A DNA stretch of 54,236 nt, taken from assembly GCA_900756035.1 (NCBI GenBank), contig CAAEIR010000035.1:1-54236 (forward strand), in the 5' to 3' direction. Below the pieces are notes generated by a model that ran no database searches, had not been told where the DNA came from, and saw only the letters and a list, made by a program, of their open reading frames with translations. Shown one piece after another: positions 1 to 8,066 of this stretch (its first letter is position 1; each line of letters starts with the position of its first letter). The DNA comes from an uncultured Anaerostipes sp. Lineage in GTDB: Bacteria; Bacillota; Clostridia; Lachnospirales; Lachnospiraceae. The translations under genes and the position numbers were made by a program.

Positions 1-36
1 ATTTATTTTTATATTTTATTTCCTTTATTCATATGT

Positions 37-42
37 TATACT
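37..42 (+). promoter_or_regulatory. Possible -10 box of the blaI-like gene
   Basis: TATACT lies 27 bases before the BlaI-type start codon. There is only a weak -35 (TTTTAT) 17 bases upstream. A repressor site would be expected here if the gene is autoregulated, but I could not identify a clear BlaI-type dyad. Confidence 0.4.
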
Positions 43-68
43 AATCCCAGAAAAGGAGCATTCAGAAA

Positions 69-464
69 ATGAAAAAGAACAAGTTAACAAAAAAACAATT
101 AGAAACTATGAAAATCTTCTGGTCAGCCGACAAACCACTGGCAGTATCTGAAATTGTACAAATTCATCCATCTCTCAATATCAATACCGTTCGCGTTACT
201 ACAAGTTTTCTTAGAAAAAACGGATATATTAAAGAAGCGGATGTGATTATGGTCGGAAAATCATTGGCTCGCACCTACTCTCCAATAATTTCAGAGGATG
301 AATATGTTGCCGAAAATTTTTCAAATATACATCAGAAATTATTTTCCAAAGCTATCTTCTCTAACTTTGTAGAACAAGAAAAAAATCAAAAAGTCCTTGA
401 AGAATTACAAGCTATTTTAGAAAAACGCCAACAAGAATTACAGGAGGAATCCTCCCATGATTAG
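69..464 (+). CDS. BlaI/MecI/CopY family transcriptional repressor
   Basis: A 131-residue winged-helix repressor of the BlaI/MecI/CopY type. It has an N-terminal stretch of 'LTKKQLETMKIFWSADKPLAVSEI' character (residues 6-29), a recognition-helix region around 'NTVRVTTSFLRKNGYI', and a charged C-terminal helix used for dimerisation in this family. In known systems the repressor is cleaved after the partner M56 membrane protease senses a signal. The start is preceded by AAAAGGAG. The 3' end overlaps the M56 gene by 8 bases, the usual blaI-blaR1 arrangement. No beta-lactamase gene is adjacent, so the regulon is unknown. The family call is firm; the signal is not known. Confidence 0.85.
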   Translation: MKKNKLTKKQLETMKIFWSADKPLAVSEIVQIHPSLNINTVRVTTSFLRKNGYIKEADVIMVGKSLARTYSPIISEDEYVAENFSNIHQKLFSKAIFSNFVEQEKNQKVLEELQAILEKRQQELQEESSHD

Positions 465-1607
465 TCCGACTTACGGATCTGTATTTTCCTGTCTGATCAT
501 AGGAAGCATACTAATGTTTTATTTATATTTACAGTCCAAAGATAAAAATTTTATTTTTCGATACGGTTGTAATATTGTTATTATTAGTATTCTTGCAGTA
601 ATTTTTCGCATGTTTTTATTGGGAAGTTTTACCTTTACACATAGCATTTACATAAAAAAATTTGAAGTTCCTTTATTTGACTTTTTAAGAACTGAAATAT
701 TCCACAATATACAACTGCTGAATATTCTTTTATGTGTATCTCTGATCGGAACTACATTTCGTCTTTCTGTCTTAATATATCATCAGTATCGTTTTTATCA
801 AATGATACGAATATATTCCCCTATGAAAGACACAAAAGAAACCGCATCCTCGATACTCTGAAAAAAGAAAACAATATAAAAGGAAAAATTTCTATTATCC
901 GGACATCTTTTATCTCCAGTCCATGCATCACAGGACTGTTTCATCCGGTTATTTTGCTGCCCCAAAAAAGATTTTCTGCTGACGAAATGACTTATATTCT
1001 AAGACATGAGTTGCAGCATTATCAGCATCATGATTTGTGGATTTACTTACTTTGTGAACTCATGGTTTGTATTTATTGGTGGAATCCCTTCTGTTATCTT
1101 TTAAGAAAACATTTAAAAAATACTTTAGAATTTGTAAATGATATCGCAATTACTAAGACATTATCTCCATCTGAACAAATAGCATATTTAACATGTATTT
1201 TAAAAGCAGCTGATTCCTCTGACATACAATCATTTTATCCATCTACCTTATGCTGCTTAGAAAGTAACCATGCTATTTTAAAACAGAGATTTCAGTTTGT
1301 TTTAGATCATCCTCAACATTTCAAAAAATCGTTTTTGGGAATTTTCAATATTATTATAATTGTCAGCCTGATTTTTATATCTATTTTCTACGTTTTTGAA
1401 CCTGATTTTCCGGTTCCCAAAGAAATTGAAGAAACCACAATGGGCTTGGAACCTGACCAAACATTTTTTGTAAAAGGAAAGAATACTTATATTGTCTACT
1501 ATAAGGGCATACGATGCGGTACCGTGGATACACTTCGCTCTTTTCCAGATTATAAAGTTTATGCAACACTAAAGGAGGCCAAACAGCATGAAACCCTCTA
1601 TCCGTAA
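457..1607 (+). pseudogene. BlaR1-like M56 metallopeptidase, split by a one-base frameshift
   Basis: Two overlapping reading frames together make one M56 (BlaR1/MecR1) membrane protease. The first (457-861) encodes the membrane-spanning N-terminus and ends 'YSPMKDTKETASSIL'. The second supplies the catalytic part: HELQH zinc motif (near base 1010), a following hydrophobic segment, 'EFVND' as the likely third-ligand region, a late membrane helix and a short tail with no penicillin-binding sensor domain. The reading would be continuous if one A were added to the run at 834-837 (D-T-K-R-N-R-I-L). Repaired length is about 380 residues. The second frame's apparent N-terminus upstream of the junction is spurious. 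This could be a true inactivation, a reversible slipped-strand change, a sequencing error, or weak -1 recoding on A_AAA_G. Confidence 0.75.
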
Positions 1608-1704
1608 AATCCTAAGATATATCTTACAAGCTTCAGTTATTGTAAGAAAAACAGCTCCCTTTAGGACTAATAAACTTGTCCTAAAGGGAGATGTTTCTTT
1701 CTAA
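1588..1704 (+). CDS. Small basic peptide ORF of unknown function (38 aa)
   Basis: A 38-codon ORF (begins MKPSIRKILRYILQASVIV) with an excellent ribosome binding site, AAAGGAGG, 9 bases before its ATG. It overlaps the last 20 bases of the M56 gene. The N-terminal half is a basic, amphipathic or weakly hydrophobic segment. The C-terminal half is encoded by the arms of the strong hairpin at 1655-1690, so translation would compete with hairpin formation. I do not recognise a family. It could be a real small membrane-active peptide or signal of the blaI-blaR1 operon, or the remnant of a longer gene cut short by a deletion. Confidence 0.4.
   Translation: MKPSIRKILRYILQASVIVRKTAPFRTNKLVLKGDVSF
1655..1690. 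terminator. Bidirectional intrinsic terminator
   Basis: A perfect 13-bp stem (CTCCCTTTAGGAC with GTCCTAAAGGGAG, 10-base loop) is extended by AAACA/TGTTT after one mismatch. It is followed by T-rich sequence on both strands (TGTTTCTTTC on plus, TGTTTTTC on minus). It would end the blaI-M56 transcript and any minus-strand transcript arriving from 1721-1843. Confidence 0.8.
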
Positions 1705-1720
1705 ATGTATCATTTCAATT

Positions 1721-1843
1721 TTATCTTTTTCTTATTTCCCGAATTACAGAAATTAAAGAAATTGTAAAAAAGATGATCCATCCCAAGATGCGCATTATAA
1801 TTCCAGGAATTGTTCCTACCTCCGATTTCTTTATTAAATACAT
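1721..1843 (-). CDS. Small predicted membrane protein of unknown function (40 aa)
   Basis: A 40-codon minus-strand ORF starting MYLIKKSEVG, with one hydrophobic helix (about residues 12-34, containing 'GWIIFFTISLISVI') and a very basic C-terminus (REIRKR). The frame stays open about 27 bases further upstream, including a TTG, and an AAAAAGGA stretch lies 16 bases before the ATG, so the start is uncertain. It sits between the terminator of the double-hotdog gene and the bidirectional terminator at 1655-1690. That is consistent with a small separate transcription unit or a leftover C-terminus. No family is recognised. Confidence 0.35.
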   Translation of the reverse strand: MYLIKKSEVGTIPGIIMRILGWIIFFTISLISVIREIRKR

Positions 1844-1957
1844 CAATTTCTTTACATCATCCTTTTTCCGTCAACTTGTATTTATTATAGTTTTCTTTTA
1901 AATTTACGTCAATATTTTTTTATTACATTCATAGAAATTTAACACCATTACAAAATA

Positions 1958-1988
1958 AAAAAGCCATCAATTACAGATGGCTTTTCTA
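1958..1988 (-). terminator. Terminator of the acyl-CoA operon
   Basis: Inverted repeat AAGCCATC / GATGGCTT with a 7-base loop. On the minus strand it is followed by a T-rich run. It lies immediately after the stop codon at 1991. Confidence 0.75.
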
Positions 1989-1990
1989 TC

Positions 1991-2833
1991 TTATTTTTCT
2001 TCTATTTCGTATACAAACCGTACAACAGTGGAAAGCGGAGGATCTTCCAGTACGTCAATAGAACTTGGATACGGAGGATTTTCCGGCACTTCGATGATCT
2101 TATAAGAACGAACCTCGATGAATACCTTATTTCCTTCGATTTTCCGTATTCCTGCAATATATTCCATATAATCCCCTGCAAAGCATGGTGCATACAGACG
2201 AACCTTTTCTACTTCCACGCAGCGTCCTGTATTTTCAAATGCTTTTGCCATCATACGTTTTGCTGCATCTTCCATCAGCGTAATACTTCTGGCGCCATTG
2301 ACAACGCCTCCGCCGTAAAATACATCCCGATCTGACATTCGATAGCGATAGGTAATCGTATCTTTTGGTTTCCCTTCTGCCGGGAAATCATCCAGATGAC
2401 GCCAGGGCTCTCTCACCGCCCCGTCCGGCTGTTCCCCTCTTTGCAGATGTTTCTTCACAACCAGACGTACATTTCCTTCTGTACATAGCAGGGGTTCATC
2501 AAACCATACCATATCTCCCGGTCTGCAATTTTCTTTTCCTGCACGCTGTGCCGGTGTCGCAAGCTTAAACACTTCGATTCTGCAGTCTCTGGATGTATTT
2601 CCGATATGGGTTAATGTGGCCTTGTATTCCATCATGTCTCCGATGTAAACATCGTGATGTACCTTCACATCTTCATATCCAAGACAGAGAGATTCATCTC
2701 CGTCTACCAAAATCATTTCTTCTGTTTCTACATCTCCGATAAAGTCAAATTGACGTCCAACCGGAACAATTCCATCAGGATCATTGGCATCAGCAGTCGT
2801 CATATTATAACTTAAATAAGATACTTTCCTCAT
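1991..2833 (-). CDS. Double-hotdog protein related to beta-aminoacyl-CoA ammonia-lyases
   Basis: 280 residues that read as two fused hotdog units resembling the single-domain 3-aminobutyryl-CoA and beta-alanyl-CoA ammonia-lyases (about 130-145 residues). Half one keeps 'DGDESLCLGY' (44-53), 'GDMMEY' and 'GNTSR' (78-82) but has lost the 'HYGGN' loop. Half two keeps 'MSDRDVFYGGG' and 'VVNGAR' (166-182) and 'AGDYMEY' (219-225) but lacks DGDE. The halves are therefore complementary, as in other double-hotdog enzymes with one active site per chain. The start follows AAAGGAGG. It is last in an operon with a CoA-transferase and an acyl-CoA dehydrogenase. Expected chemistry is elimination of ammonia from, or hydration of, a CoA thioester; the substrate is unknown. 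Confidence 0.65.
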   Translation of the reverse strand: MRKVSYLSYNMTTADANDPDGIVPVGRQFDFIGDVETEEMILVDGDESLCLGYEDVKVHHDVYIGDMMEYKATLTHIGNTSRDCRIEVFKLATPAQRAGKENCRPGDMVWFDEPLLCTEGNVRLVVKKHLQRGEQPDGAVREPWRHLDDFPAEGKPKDTITYRYRMSDRDVFYGGGVVNGARSITLMEDAAKRMMAKAFENTGRCVEVEKVRLYAPCFAGDYMEYIAGIRKIEGNKVFIEVRSYKIIEVPENPPYPSSIDVLEDPPLSTVVRFVYEIEEK

Positions 2834-2857
2834 GTTTTCCTCCTTTAAAACAGCGTT

Positions 2858-4039
2858 TTATAATACCCCTTCTTCTTTTAATGTTTCCTCTTCCTCTTTT
2901 GTGATTCCGAAAATCTCACAATTATGTTGTCCAAGAAGCGGTGAAGGCGTCTCAACACTTCCCGGCGTTTCGGAAAGTTTTGCGACACATCCCTGAAAAT
3001 ACAGATCTCCGGCTGTCGGATGCTCACAATGTACCATCATATCTCTTGCCTGAGTATGTGGATGTTCAATGGCTTCCTTCACATTTAGTACCGGCCCGCA
3101 TGGAATTCCCGCCTCATCCATAATTTCTTCAATGTCTTTTTTTGTATATTGGATGCACCAACTACGAATCAACTGCTGAAGTTCTGGCAGATAGTTTTTG
3201 CATCGTAAGTCATTGGTTTCATATCTTGAATCTTCCAATAACTCTTCATGTCCGATCGTATGACAAAATGTATGAAAAAGCTTATCATTTCCTACCCCAA
3301 GGGCAACAAATCCATCCTTGCATGGGAAAATATCAAACGGAGCAATGGATGGGTCTACATTTCCATTTCTCTGTGAGATTTCACCTCCCATTGTATAATT
3401 TACAAGGGCATTCTCCAAAAGACTGAAAATGGTATCAAACATCGATACGTCAACCTGCTGCCCTTCCCCTGTTTTTTCTCTGTGATAAAGAGCCGCCAGC
3501 ACTCCCACAGTTAAATAAATTCCTGATACATGGTCTGCCACAGATGGGCCTACTTTTACCGGATCTGTGTCCTTAAATCCTGTCAGATTCACCATCCCGC
3601 CCATTGCCTGAGCCACGACATCATAGCAGGCTCTGTGCGTCAAAGGTCCATACTGTCCAAACCCGGAACATGACGCATAAATAATGGCTGGATTGATTTC
3701 CTTTATCGTATCATAATCAATTCCCAGTTTTTTCGTCACTCCGCCCCGATAATTTTCTACCAAAATATCCGCATCTTTCACCAGATCATAAAACATCTGC
3801 TTTCCTTTTTCTGATTTCAAATTCAGGGTTGCGCCTTTTTTATTCCGATTCACATAACAATAGAAACCACTTTCGCCGCTCTCTTCATCAATCGGTCCCC
3901 ATGTCCGGCACTGATCCCCATGAAGTGGCTCTATTTTTAAAACATCCGCACCAAAATCCGCCAGCATCATAGTACAAAAAGGACCGCTTAGCGCAGAGGT
4001 AAGATCTACCACCTTTAAACCTTCCAACGCTTTTTTCAT
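2858..4039 (-). CDS. CaiB/BaiF family (family III) CoA-transferase
   Basis: 393 residues, the normal length for CaiB/BaiF enzymes, which move CoA between carboxylates through an aspartyl-CoA intermediate. The N-terminal signature 'LEGLKVVDLTSALSGPFCTMMLADFGAD' type is present, as are 'NRNKKGATLNLKSEKGK' and 'ENYRGGVTKKLGID'. The catalytic aspartate is at residue 169 in 'GPSVADHVSG', matching the position in formyl-CoA transferase. 'YHREKTGEGQQVDVSMFD' follows. It has a good ribosome binding site (GGAGGTAGAACA-ATG) and lies 19 bases after the acyl-CoA dehydrogenase and 24 before the double-hotdog gene. It would activate the pathway substrate. The sequence does not show which acid is used. Confidence 0.85.
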   Translation of the reverse strand: MKKALEGLKVVDLTSALSGPFCTMMLADFGADVLKIEPLHGDQCRTWGPIDEESGESGFYCYVNRNKKGATLNLKSEKGKQMFYDLVKDADILVENYRGGVTKKLGIDYDTIKEINPAIIYASCSGFGQYGPLTHRACYDVVAQAMGGMVNLTGFKDTDPVKVGPSVADHVSGIYLTVGVLAALYHREKTGEGQQVDVSMFDTIFSLLENALVNYTMGGEISQRNGNVDPSIAPFDIFPCKDGFVALGVGNDKLFHTFCHTIGHEELLEDSRYETNDLRCKNYLPELQQLIRSWCIQYTKKDIEEIMDEAGIPCGPVLNVKEAIEHPHTQARDMMVHCEHPTAGDLYFQGCVAKLSETPGSVETPSPLLGQHNCEIFGITKEEEETLKEEGVL

Positions 4040-4058
4040 TGTTCTACCTCCATTTTTA

Positions 4059-5198
4059 TTATCGGAACATGCTTCCGCTAATTACCAGTTTCTGAATCTC
4101 ATTGGTTCCCTCATAGATCTGGGTAATTTTGGCATCTCTCATCATACGTTCTACATGATACTCTTTCATATATCCGTTACCGCCGAGCATCTGTACTGCT
4201 TCCTCTGAAACATGCATTGCGGCATCGGTACATACCATCTTTGCTTTTGCCGCAGAAATTCCGTAATTTCTTCCCTCCTGTTTATCGACAGCTGCTTTAT
4301 AAAGCATATACTGTGCCTGTTCGATTTCTGTTTCAAGTTCTACCATTTTAAACGCCAGATACTGATTCCTGTAAAGAGGTTTTCCGAACTGTTCCCTCTC
4401 CTTTAAATAATTCAGTGCAATCTCGAAAGCTCCCTTGGCAATTCCAAGTCCCTGTGCCGCAACTCCGATACGTCCTCCATCCAGGTCTTTCATGGCAACC
4501 GCAAATCCTTTTCCCTCTGCTCCGATCAAATTCTCTTTCGGGACACGCACATTTTCAAAAATAATTTCAGATACCTGCGCAGAACGAATTCCACATTTAT
4601 TCTCTATCTTTCCAATGGATACTCCATCCCATTCCCTCTCGACAATAAATGCCGACAATCCTTTGGTTTTCAATTCCGGCTCTGTCAGCGCCACTACAAG
4701 ATAATAATCCGCCAGCGGCCCGTTGGTAATAAAGCATTTTAAGCCATTTAAAATGTATTCTTTTCCGTTCCAGATTGCTGTGGTACGGCACCCGGCTGCA
4801 TCAGATCCGGCTTCCGGCTCTGTCAGACAAAATGACCCCATCTTCTTTCCTGATAAAATATCAGGCAGATACTTTTTCTTCTGTTCTTCACTGGCTGAAT
4901 TAATTAATCCACCGGAAAACAGCGAAGTACATACTGAATAAGCGATTCCCATAGAAGCATTCACCTTTGAGATTTCTTCCAGTGCCAGTACATAAGAAAG
5001 ATAATCCCCTCCCTGTCCTCCATATTCCGGTGAAAACGGCAGACCAATCAGTCCCATCTCTCCCATCTGTTTATATGCTTCCTCCGGAAATCTTCCGGCT
5101 TCATCATCTTCCAGTACGGTTGCTTTTAATACATTTTGGGCAAACTCTCTTACAGACTGCTGAATTGCCAGCTGCTGTGGTGTTAATTCAAAATTCAT
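4059..5198 (-). CDS. Acyl-CoA dehydrogenase family flavoprotein
   Basis: 379 residues, typical of short-chain acyl-CoA dehydrogenases: 'FCLTEPEAGSDA' FAD/substrate loop, 'GGRIGVAAQGLGIAKGA' and 'ERE-QFGKPL' helices, and the C-terminal 'YEGTNEIQ' whose Glu (residue 363) is the catalytic base. I choose the ATG at 5198 because AAAGGA sits 8 bases before it; the ATG at 5207 overlaps that ribosome binding site. It is first in the operon. In this context it may work as an enoyl-CoA reductase (as acryloyl-CoA or crotonobetainyl-CoA reductases do) rather than a beta-oxidation enzyme. No etfAB genes are nearby, so an electron-transferring flavoprotein must come from elsewhere. Confidence 0.85.
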   Translation of the reverse strand: MNFELTPQQLAIQQSVREFAQNVLKATVLEDDEAGRFPEEAYKQMGEMGLIGLPFSPEYGGQGGDYLSYVLALEEISKVNASMGIAYSVCTSLFSGGLINSASEEQKKKYLPDILSGKKMGSFCLTEPEAGSDAAGCRTTAIWNGKEYILNGLKCFITNGPLADYYLVVALTEPELKTKGLSAFIVEREWDGVSIGKIENKCGIRSAQVSEIIFENVRVPKENLIGAEGKGFAVAMKDLDGGRIGVAAQGLGIAKGAFEIALNYLKEREQFGKPLYRNQYLAFKMVELETEIEQAQYMLYKAAVDKQEGRNYGISAAKAKMVCTDAAMHVSEEAVQMLGGNGYMKEYHVERMMRDAKITQIYEGTNEIQKLVISGSMFR

Positions 5199-5232
5199 AG
5201 ATTCCATCCTTTCTGAATTCGTTGATCCTGTT

Positions 5233-5253
5233 CCCTATACCTGTACTATAGGG
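5233..5253 (-). promoter_or_regulatory. Candidate operator: perfect 7-7-7 inverted repeat
   Basis: CCCTATA-N7-TATAGGG, a perfect dyad overlapping the -10 region of the acyl-CoA operon promoter. A repressor bound here would block RNA polymerase. The regulator is not encoded next to it. Confidence 0.55.
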
Positions 5254-5275
5254 CATCCTTTCGCTGAAGAGTCAA
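5245..5275 (-). promoter_or_regulatory. Promoter of the acyl-CoA dehydrogenase operon
   Basis: Read on the minus strand: TTGACT, 19-base spacer, TATAGT. The spacer is two bases longer than ideal, which suits a regulated promoter. The dyad at 5233-5253 covers the -10. Confidence 0.5.
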
Positions 5276-5311
5276 GATGGAATCCCCCTCTTTTATATGA
5301 TTTAGCACACA

Positions 5312-5351
5312 AAAAAAGACCAACTCTCCACTTAGGGGATAGTTGGTCTTC
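5312..5351 (-). terminator. Terminator of the ATP synthase operon
   Basis: 10-bp stem AAGACCAACT / AGTTGGTCTT. On the minus strand it is followed by a run of T. It lies just after the atpC stop codon. Confidence 0.85.
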
Positions 5352-5356
5352 CATAC

Positions 5357-5767
5357 TTATTGTCTGTATTTTGATGTAACTTTCAGTCTTGCCATGGCAC
5401 GGGATAATGCTGCCTGTGTATGGTAGTACTGCATACGGCTCTGTTTTTGCTTCAATCGCTCTTCCGCCCTGGCTTTAGCCTCTCTGGCACGGATAATATC
5501 GATATCTTCCGGTCTTTCCACTGTGTCTACTACGATAATCACGAAATCTCTGGTGATATCCGCAAAACCTTCTCCCACAACAGCAACTCGCCACTCTCCA
5601 TTTACTTTAAACTTAAGTTCTCCTGAAACAACAGCAGTTACAGTATCCTCATGGTTTACAAGAACTCCATAGAGTCCGTCTACTGCCGGGAAAATGACAT
5701 GTTCACAGGCTCCGCTGTAAAATTTCTTGTCACTGGCAATTATTTCAAAATAAAAGGTTTCTGCCAT
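5357..5767 (-). CDS. atpC: F1Fo ATP synthase subunit epsilon
   Basis: 136 residues with the two-domain epsilon layout: an N-terminal beta-sandwich ('FYFEIIASDKKFYSG', 'VIFPAVDGLYGVLVNHEDTVTAV') and a C-terminal helical hairpin rich in Ala, Arg and Lys (about residues 88-134). Epsilon sits on the central stalk, couples it to the rotor and can inhibit ATP hydrolysis. The start codon follows the atpD stop directly, so the two are translationally coupled. It is the last gene of the operon. Confidence 0.93.
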   Translation of the reverse strand: MAETFYFEIIASDKKFYSGACEHVIFPAVDGLYGVLVNHEDTVTAVVSGELKFKVNGEWRVAVVGEGFADITRDFVIIVVDTVERPEDIDIIRAREAKARAEERLKQKQSRMQYYHTQAALSRAMARLKVTSKYRQ

Positions 5768-7156
5768 TTACATCACCTCTTTTGCTTTTTCCTTTACATC
5801 CTCGATTGTTCCGGCCATCAGGAATGCAGATTCCGGATATTCATCCATCTCTCCGTCAAGAATCGCGCGAAAACCTTTGATCGTCTCTGCGATCGGAACA
5901 TATACACCCTGAATTCCTGTAAAGTTTTCTGCCACGGAGAATGGCTGAGATAAGAATTTTTGAATCTTTCTTGCACGAAATACTGTAATCTTATCTTCTT
6001 CATCCAGTTCTTCCATTCCGAGGATCGCAATGATATCCTGCAATTCTTTGTATCTCTGCAGTGCCTCCTCGACACGTCTTGCAACCTCATAGTGTTCTTC
6101 TCCGACAATATCCGGCTCCAGAATACGGGAGCTTGATTCCAGCGGATCAACTGCCGGATAAATTCCCTGTTCAGAGATTGCTCTGGATAATACGGTTGTT
6201 GCATCCAGATGGGCAAAGGTTGTTGCCGGCGCAGGGTCCGTAAGGTCATCGGCAGGCACATAAACTGCCTGAACAGATGTGATAGATCCATCTTTGGTTG
6301 ATGTAATACGTTCCTGCAAAGCGCCTACTTCATTGGCAAGTGTCGGCTGATAACCTACCGCAGACGGCATACGCCCAAGAAGTGCGGATACTTCGGAGCC
6401 TGCCTGTACGTAACGGAAAATATTATCGATAAACAGCAGCACATTTTGTTTTTCCTTGTCACGGAAATATTCTGCCATCGTAAGTCCTGTCTGTGCCACT
6501 CTCATACGAGATCCAGGCGGCTCATTCATCTGTCCGAAGACAAGCGCGGTATTCTTAATAACCCCGGACTCTGTCATCTCACCCCAGAGGTCATTTCCCT
6601 CTCTGGAACGCTCTCCGACTCCGGTAAAGATAGAATATCCGCCATGTTCTGTTGCAACGTTGTGAATTAACTCCTGAATCAACACGGTCTTTCCGACTCC
6701 GGCACCACCAAACAGACCAATCTTACCACCCTTTGCATACGGCGCCAGAAGGTCAATGACTTTAATTCCTGTTTCCAGCATTTCTACTACCGGACTCTGA
6801 TCTTCAAATTTCGGCGGTTCCCGGTGAATTGCCCACTTCTCTTCTGCATCTACAGGTTCCCCATTGTCAATGGCTTCTCCAAGAACATTAAACATTCTTC
6901 CAAGGGTCTTCTTTCCAACCGGAACCTTGATTGGGCCACCGGTCGCAGTCACTTCCATGCCTTTGTGAAGACCTTCACTGGCAGCCAGCAAAATACAGCG
7001 TACTGTACGGTTTCCCATATGCTGTGCTACCTCCATAACAACTTCTTTTCCTTTATTAACAACGGTTAATGCATCCTGAATCAAAGGGAGCTGTTCGGTT
7101 TCAAATTCTACGTCAATAACCGGACCCAGAATCTGTACAATCTTTCCTTTTTCCAT
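5768..7156 (-). CDS. atpD: F1Fo ATP synthase subunit beta
   Basis: 462 residues, the catalytic nucleotide-binding subunit of F1. Walker A GGAGVGKT is at 150-157, followed by 'GVGERSREGNDLW' with the catalytic-loop Glu, Walker B 'VLLFIDNIFRY', and 'SALLGRMPSAVGYQPTL'. The usual 'FRFTQAGSE' reads 'FRYVQAGSE' here, a variation I associate with clostridial enzymes. It follows atpG by 21 bases, and its stop abuts the atpC start. It makes ATP from ADP and phosphate on the cytoplasmic side of the membrane. Confidence 0.97.
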   Translation of the reverse strand: MEKGKIVQILGPVIDVEFETEQLPLIQDALTVVNKGKEVVMEVAQHMGNRTVRCILLAASEGLHKGMEVTATGGPIKVPVGKKTLGRMFNVLGEAIDNGEPVDAEEKWAIHREPPKFEDQSPVVEMLETGIKVIDLLAPYAKGGKIGLFGGAGVGKTVLIQELIHNVATEHGGYSIFTGVGERSREGNDLWGEMTESGVIKNTALVFGQMNEPPGSRMRVAQTGLTMAEYFRDKEKQNVLLFIDNIFRYVQAGSEVSALLGRMPSAVGYQPTLANEVGALQERITSTKDGSITSVQAVYVPADDLTDPAPATTFAHLDATTVLSRAISEQGIYPAVDPLESSSRILEPDIVGEEHYEVARRVEEALQRYKELQDIIAILGMEELDEEDKITVFRARKIQKFLSQPFSVAENFTGIQGVYVPIAETIKGFRAILDGEMDEYPESAFLMAGTIEDVKEKAKEVM

Positions 7157-7177
7157 GTTTATTCCCTTCCTCCACTG

Positions 7178-8056
7178 TTATTTCTTCTTTAATGATTTCG
7201 CTCCGGCGCACACTTCTGTAATCTCCTGTGTAATGGCAGCCTGACGCGCCCTGTTATATAAAAGCCCAAGAGAGCGGATCATATCCTTTGCACTCTTGCT
7301 TGCTCCTTCCATCGCCATCATTCTGGCATTTAATTCGCTTGAAAAAGACTCTACCATTGCGCCATAGATCAGTCCTTTGACATAATTTGGTGCCAGACGT
7401 TCCATAACAGCACCGACAGAAGGCTGAAATTCCGTCATCCGACCGCCCTTTTTCTTCCCGATGATCTCATAATCATCAGGATCCAGCGGAAGCACCCGGA
7501 CTTTCCTTGGTTCAGAGGCCACGGATGAGATCATTTTTGTATAAATTACATAGACTTCATCCAATTCCTCTTTTAAAAATTCCTCAATCAGTTTTTCGGC
7601 AATTCTTCTGGCACGGTATATGGTCGGGTCCTGCGTGGTGTAAAAGAAATCCGGGTCCATCTGTGCCGCATTCCGTTTGCCGAAATAATTTCTTCCCATA
7701 TAGCCGATGATAAACAGTTTGGCGTTGTCTTCATCCTTAATTTTTTCTTCTGCCATCTTGATTATGTTATGATTGTACGCTCCTGCAAGTCCGCGGTCTG
7801 CCGTCATAATCAGGTAACCTTTTCTTTTCTTTTTCTTATTCTCCCGATGGTCTATAAAACGATTTTTAAAATTCGGAGAATGGGCAAGAATGTCCAAGAG
7901 GGTTGCCTGAATCATCTCAAAATAAGGAGTCGTGGCATCTAACTGTTTTCTGGCTTTTTTTAATCTGGATGAAGAGATCAGATACATTGCATTCGTAATT
8001 TTCATTGTATCTTCAATACTGTTCATCCTTGTCTTAATTTCTCTAATATTTGCCAT
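7178..8056 (-). CDS. atpG: F1Fo ATP synthase subunit gamma
   Basis: 292 residues, normal for the rotating central shaft. The N-terminal helix 'IREIKTRMNSIEDTMKITNAMYLISSSRLKKA' and C-terminal helix 'ELNARMMAMEGASKSAKDMI' form the coiled coil that turns inside the alpha-beta ring. The middle holds the Rossmann-like domain with 'TADRGLAGAYNHNI'. A lysine-rich loop (residues about 75-81) precedes that motif. The ribosome binding site is GTAGGTGATGCTTT-ATG. It lies between atpA and atpD in the normal order. Confidence 0.95.
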   Translation of the reverse strand: MANIREIKTRMNSIEDTMKITNAMYLISSSRLKKARKQLDATTPYFEMIQATLLDILAHSPNFKNRFIDHRENKKKKRKGYLIMTADRGLAGAYNHNIIKMAEEKIKDEDNAKLFIIGYMGRNYFGKRNAAQMDPDFFYTTQDPTIYRARRIAEKLIEEFLKEELDEVYVIYTKMISSVASEPRKVRVLPLDPDDYEIIGKKKGGRMTEFQPSVGAVMERLAPNYVKGLIYGAMVESFSSELNARMMAMEGASKSAKDMIRSLGLLYNRARQAAITQEITEVCAGAKSLKKK

Positions 8057-8066
8057 AAAGCATCAC

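Noticed and set aside
732..760. MCISDR-like start of the second M56 frame, recalling sequencing-adapter translations.
   Set aside because: Only about 8 bases match an adapter, and the same DNA encodes a natural membrane segment (LLCVSLIGTTF) in the first frame.
834..840. Programmed -1 frameshift in the M56 gene.
   Set aside because: Only A_AAA_G is present; the preceding codon (ACA) cannot re-pair after slipping, and no clear downstream stem or strong upstream Shine-Dalgarno was found. A simple indel or error explains it better.
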